Source of the DNA: Bog-473 sp963742035
GTDB lineage: Bacteria; Actinomycetota; Acidimicrobiia; Acidimicrobiales; RAAP-2
DNA length: 64,000 bases
Direction of reading: 5' to 3'
NCBI GenBank assembly: GCA_963742035.1
Contig: CAVUKH010000001.1
Location: 868,001-932,000, forward strand
Shown: one piece after another, positions 61,325-64,000 of the stretch
Position numbering within the stretch: the stretch's first letter is position 1
Layout of the letters: the number at the start of each line of letters is the position of its first letter
The notes under the pieces: generated by a model
What the model was told of the DNA's origin: nothing
The model's input: only the letters and a program-made list of their open reading frames with translations
Database searches by the model: none
Translations under genes and position numbers: made by a program

Positions 61325-61350
61325 AAGGGTGTCAGGGAGGCTGTGGATAA

Positions 61351-62540
61351 ATGCCGGCCAGACCGCAGGGCGTGTATCAGGACAAGCGCGGCAAGTGGTA
61401 CTTCAAGGTCACGGTCGGCCACGATCCGCTGACCGGAAAGCGTGACCAGATCACCCGGCGGGGCTTCGCCACCATGGCCGAGGCGGCCCGGGAACGCCGA
61501 GAGGTCCTGGGCAAGGTCGACCGGGGCCAGTTCGTTCCGTCTTCCGCCGGATTAAAGGTCGACGAGCTGCTCGACCTCTACCTCGACGGCATCGACGCCG
61601 ATAAGAACCTCGCCCTCAAGACCCGCTTCGACTACCGGCAGTACGCGGCGGATTACATCCGGCCGTATATCGGCGATCGCCGGGTCCGGGACGTCACACC
61701 CGAGGTCCTCCTGGCCTGGCAACGCAAACTCCTCAAGGAGGGCGGTGCCAAGAGGAAGGGCAAGGATGGCAAACCTGGCGAAGGGAAGCCGCTGGCCGCG
61801 AACACGGTGAATCGGGTCAGAGCTCCGCTCTCCGGCGCCTTCAAGTTGGCCGTGCTCACCGGCACGATTCCGACCAACCCCCTCGTGCAGACTCCCCGCC
61901 CCAAGCCGCAACGCAAAATCCCGAAGTACTGGTCACCCGAGGAGGCCCGCAGGTTCCTCGCTCTGATGGAGGGTGACCGAACCTGGCCGATATGGGCCTT
62001 CCTCCTGGGTTCAGGTCTGCGCATCGGCGAGCTCGTCTCGTTGCGCTGGCCCAGCGTGGATCTCAAGAACCGCCGGGTGCGGATCGTGGACTTCGTCTCG
62101 ACCCTCGGCTACGACATGATGCCTTCCGTCGGCAAGAGCCGGGATGCCATCCGGACCATTGACCTCGACGACGGGCTGGCCGACGTCCTCCGCAAGCAGA
62201 AGGCGTTGCAGACCACTGAGCACCGGGCGGCGAAAGAGTGGATCGAGTCCGACTTCGTCTTCACCGGCCCGATGGGGGTCAGTACCACCCGATGAACCTG
62301 TCCCGCCTGCTGGCCACGTACACCACCGAGTTGGACGTTCCGCGGCTGACCGCGCATGGGCTTCGTCACACCAGTGCCACCCTCATGCTCGCCAGCGGCG
62401 TCCCGCCGAAGGTGGCGGCCGAACGCCTCGGGCATGCCGACGCCACGCTGTTCACGAACCTCTATAGCCACGTGACCCCGACGATGCAGCGTGAGGCGGC
62501 CGAGAAGATCGGCTCCATGCTCTTCGGCGAGGACCCGTAG
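61351..62540 (+). pseudogene. int: Tyrosine-recombinase integrase, frameshifted in a G-run
   Basis: ATG 61351. N-terminal AP2-like DNA-binding part (GVYQDKRGKWYFKVTVGHDP), a SAM-like core-binding region about 65-165 (GLKVDELLDLYLDGIDADKN), and the catalytic domain with first Arg in GSGLRIGELVSLRW and Lys in VGKSRDAIRT. In a GGGGG run (62274-62278) the frame breaks after FTGPMG; one frame over it continues GQYHPMNLSRLLATY, with HGLRHTSATLML (HxxR), LGHADATLFTNLY (catalytic Tyr) and stop at 62540. One missing G restores a complete enzyme of about 395 residues, so a sequencing indel is likely. Confidence 0.88.
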
Positions 62541-62808
62541 GACGATGAAGTCACCGCCCGGACTCATGCCCTCCAGCCTTGGGCGATGTTCATTAATCCG
62601 GTGAACTGTGTCTCGCAATCCGCAGGCCGGAGTTCAAGTCCCTTAGCGGCCACGTGCCTTCGGAAGAAAGCGGTTCAGGACGCCGAAACGGCACGTAAAC
62701 GTCGCGCAGCGACGCCATAGCGGCACGCCATCAGGGCGGCAGGCTCCACCGGCACCGGACGGAGCACGCTGCGGGGGCTTTGGATTCGGATAGGCGATAC
62801 TGTCGGAC
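62541..62808. other. Gene-free stretch with a possible tRNA 3'-end remnant
   Basis: No convincing gene. At about 62600-62655 the sequence TCCGCAGGCCGGAGTTCAAG followed by TCCCTTAGCGGCCAC looks like the T-arm and 3' end of a tRNA, but there is no matching acceptor 5' strand and the anticodon stem does not pair. An inverted repeat GTCGC-gca-GCGAC lies at 62701-62713. GATACT (62796-62801) begins the next gene. Confidence 0.4.
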
Positions 62809-64000
62809 ATGGGAAGCGGCGCGGAGCTGCCAAGGCAAAGGTCGAAGCTCGGTGCCACACCGTTGCCGGGAGTTCTGGAACCTGCCATCCGTAGCGTAAC
62901 GGGCGAACCGGACGAACAGTACCTCGCTTGGACGGAAGTCAGCGCGGTTCAGAATCCCTCAGCAAACGTCATCCTGCTGCTAACGGATCGCAGGTCTCTA
63001 TTGGTCAGCTTTGCTAATGATGAGCGTGGAAGGCCGTCCCAAGTTTTGGATTGGGAGTGGTACGCGTACGGTTACGCGTCAGGCCTCGGTGTGAGCGAAA
63101 AACGCACAGACGGCTCGATTGTTCTTGAGTGGTGGTTCGACGGTACACGCCATGAGGTCTTGTGCTCCAGCACCAGATCGCTTTTTATTGCCCATGATTG
63201 GATCGAGCGAAATCATGGTGAAGTGAGTGATCGGCCGCTCTTGGACCCAGCCAACGATGTAATAGCCGTTCTCGCGAACTTCAAAGCCAACGAGCCGCTG
63301 ACGACTGATGCATTTGATGTCGCAGACAACGTTCGAATATGGCGAATTCGTTGGTGCGCCTCTCAGGACGCCTACCCGTTGCTTCATCTCAATACTTCGA
63401 CGGGACGTAGTGAGGCCAGCCTCGGTGGGCGTTCACAGAGTTCCGGCACCAGGACGTTTTATGCGCCGGGTCGTTTCGTCTTGGAGTGCAATATCAACGG
63501 GCCCTACGAGATACAGGCGGAAGCCATTCAACTCGTGGACGAACGAAATGATCGACCAGCGCTCAACGTCGCCCAGGCGAAGCTTTTTCAATTTGCCGTA
63601 GAAAACAAGGGAGAGGGAGCGATCACCATCACGTTGCCCGGGGGTCTTCAGGCTCAAGCGCCTGGGACTACGGAAGTGGTCATCCGTCCACTGGATTTTC
63701 AAGAGCTGATCGACACCATCTTCACCGGAAACCCGATCAGATTTGAAATGGACCTTGCCATCAAGGCCGTTGAATCTATTGGCGGTCGCCCGCCCTCCTA
63801 TGAACTGCTCCGCTCGCTACTTGTCGGCGACCTTGACGCGATCCTTTTCGGAATCCGCAGAGCAACTCTCGGACCAGATTTACCGCTCTTGATGAGCTGC
63901 ACATGTGGCCAGGTGATCTCATTTCGATACGATTTCCGGAACTATCGGAAGCGCGAATACGACGCCGAAGGATTCATCATCGCCCCTTCCGGCCAACGGA
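62809..64000 (+). CDS. Large uncharacterised protein in the element, 3' end outside the window
   Basis: The frame stays open for 397 codons from ATG 62809 to the window end, with a stop (TAG 62791) just upstream. Three parts are visible. Residues about 30-130 may form a PH-like domain (EPDEQYLAWTEV, NVILLLTDRRSLLVSF, WWFDGTRHEV). Residues about 180-245 look like a beta-sandwich (VRIWRIRWCASQDAYPLLHL ... FYAPGRFVLECNINGPYEI). The last part has SCTCGQVISF with a CxC. No family recognised. ATG lies 7 bases after GATACT, so leaderless. Base composition is more A+T-rich than the chromosome around it, supporting transfer with the integrase. Confidence 0.8.
   Translation, partial: MGSGAELPRQRSKLGATPLPGVLEPAIRSVTGEPDEQYLAWTEVSAVQNPSANVILLLTDRRSLLVSFANDERGRPSQVLDWEWYAYGYASGLGVSEKRTDGSIVLEWWFDGTRHEVLCSSTRSLFIAHDWIERNHGEVSDRPLLDPANDVIAVLANFKANEPLTTDAFDVADNVRIWRIRWCASQDAYPLLHLNTSTGRSEASLGGRSQSSGTRTFYAPGRFVLECNINGPYEIQAEAIQLVDERNDRPALNVAQAKLFQFAVENKGEGAITITLPGGLQAQAPGTTEVVIRPLDFQELIDTIFTGNPIRFEMDLAIKAVESIGGRPPSYELLRSLLVGDLDAILFGIRRATLGPDLPLLMSCTCGQVISFRYDFRNYRKREYDAEGFIIAPSGQR

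Larger units (their letters stand above)
61236..64000 (+). mobile_element. Left end of a probable tRNA-Arg integrated element
   Basis: A tyrosine integrase lies directly after the 3' end of tRNA-Arg, followed by a long reading frame of unknown function with visibly more A+T and unlike its neighbours in codon use. This matches integrative elements that use a tRNA 3' end as attB. The right end and the second att copy are beyond the window. Confidence 0.65.

Noticed and set aside
62600..62655. Complete tRNA gene
   Set aside because: No acceptor 5' strand or D-arm, and the anticodon stem does not pair; listed only as a possible remnant.
63079..63702. Minus- and plus-strand small frames inside the element gene
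   Set aside because: They overlap the 397-codon open frame, have no ribosome sites and no recognisable motifs.
1..64000. CRISPR array, rRNA operon or insertion sequence
   Set aside because: No regularly spaced repeats, no rRNA-like sequence and no transposase were seen in the window.

Overview
The window is GC-rich and gene-dense, and its gene content points to an actinobacterium. The indicators are many F420/flavin-dependent LLM-class oxidoreductases, a DUF222/HNH 13E12-type protein, a DUF2510 protein, a PPOX-class F420 protein, a polyphosphate-glucokinase-like ROK kinase, P450s, and frequent GTG starts with 1-4 base gene overlaps. An uncultured Acidimicrobiia-like or Mycobacteriales-like lineage would fit, but I cannot assign a genus. 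Most of the window is catabolic: acyl-CoA, CoA-ester, xenobiotic or steroid-like metabolism plus transport.

Layout. 1-12.2 kb: acyl-CoA and lipid catabolism (LLM enzyme end, TesB thioesterase, HSD10-like dehydrogenase, enoyl-CoA hydratase, LLM enzyme, an ALDH/SDR wreck, CoA ligase, hydrolases, thiolase, hotdog protein). 12.4-15.5 kb: an ABC-2 exporter behind a perfect palindrome. 15.6-20.8 kb: an internally duplicated GntR/FadR regulator, a P450 with an upstream mini-ORF, an SDR, a SnoaL-like protein and an HNH protein. 20.8-31.8 kb: one long minus-strand operon headed by a TetR gene (ACAD, tandem CaiB, LLM enzyme, serine hydrolase, CoA ligase, APH-type kinase, DUF7064-like protein, ICMT-like protein). 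It is divergent from a plus-strand LLM enzyme/ADC-like pair, followed by a second DUF7064-like/APH pair. The two operons share a promoter/operator region.

36.5-44 kb: a branched-chain-amino-acid-type transporter (separate binding protein, LivF, and a 967-residue LivH-LivM-LivG fusion), a PPOX-F420 protein and another CoA ligase. 44.3-48.4 kb: a DUF2510 protein and an overlapping LmbE-PhyH-PhyH-LLM operon. 48.5-51.1 kb: PadR plus a DrrAB-type exporter. 51.2-56.2 kb: truncated GYD protein, metallo-beta-lactamase-fold hydrolase, PD-(D/E)XK/DUF4268 nuclease, amidase and a 67-residue protein. 56.2-61.1 kb: an exporter divergent from its probable TetR repressor with two 20-bp operators, then the ROK kinase and a P450. 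61.16 kb to the end: tRNA-Arg(ACG), a tyrosine integrase and a long uncharacterised reading frame that runs off the window. This is probably the left end of an integrated element.

Two features cut across the window. First, many genes have a TANNNT-like hexamer only 6-8 bases before the start codon, as expected of leaderless mRNAs. In three places such a promoter starts a tiny GTG reading frame that ends in or overlaps the start of the main gene. Second, eight reading frames need a single-base shift to be completed. That suggests residual indel errors in the assembly, with the ALDH/SDR chimera at 5.1-5.6 kb as a case of real decay.
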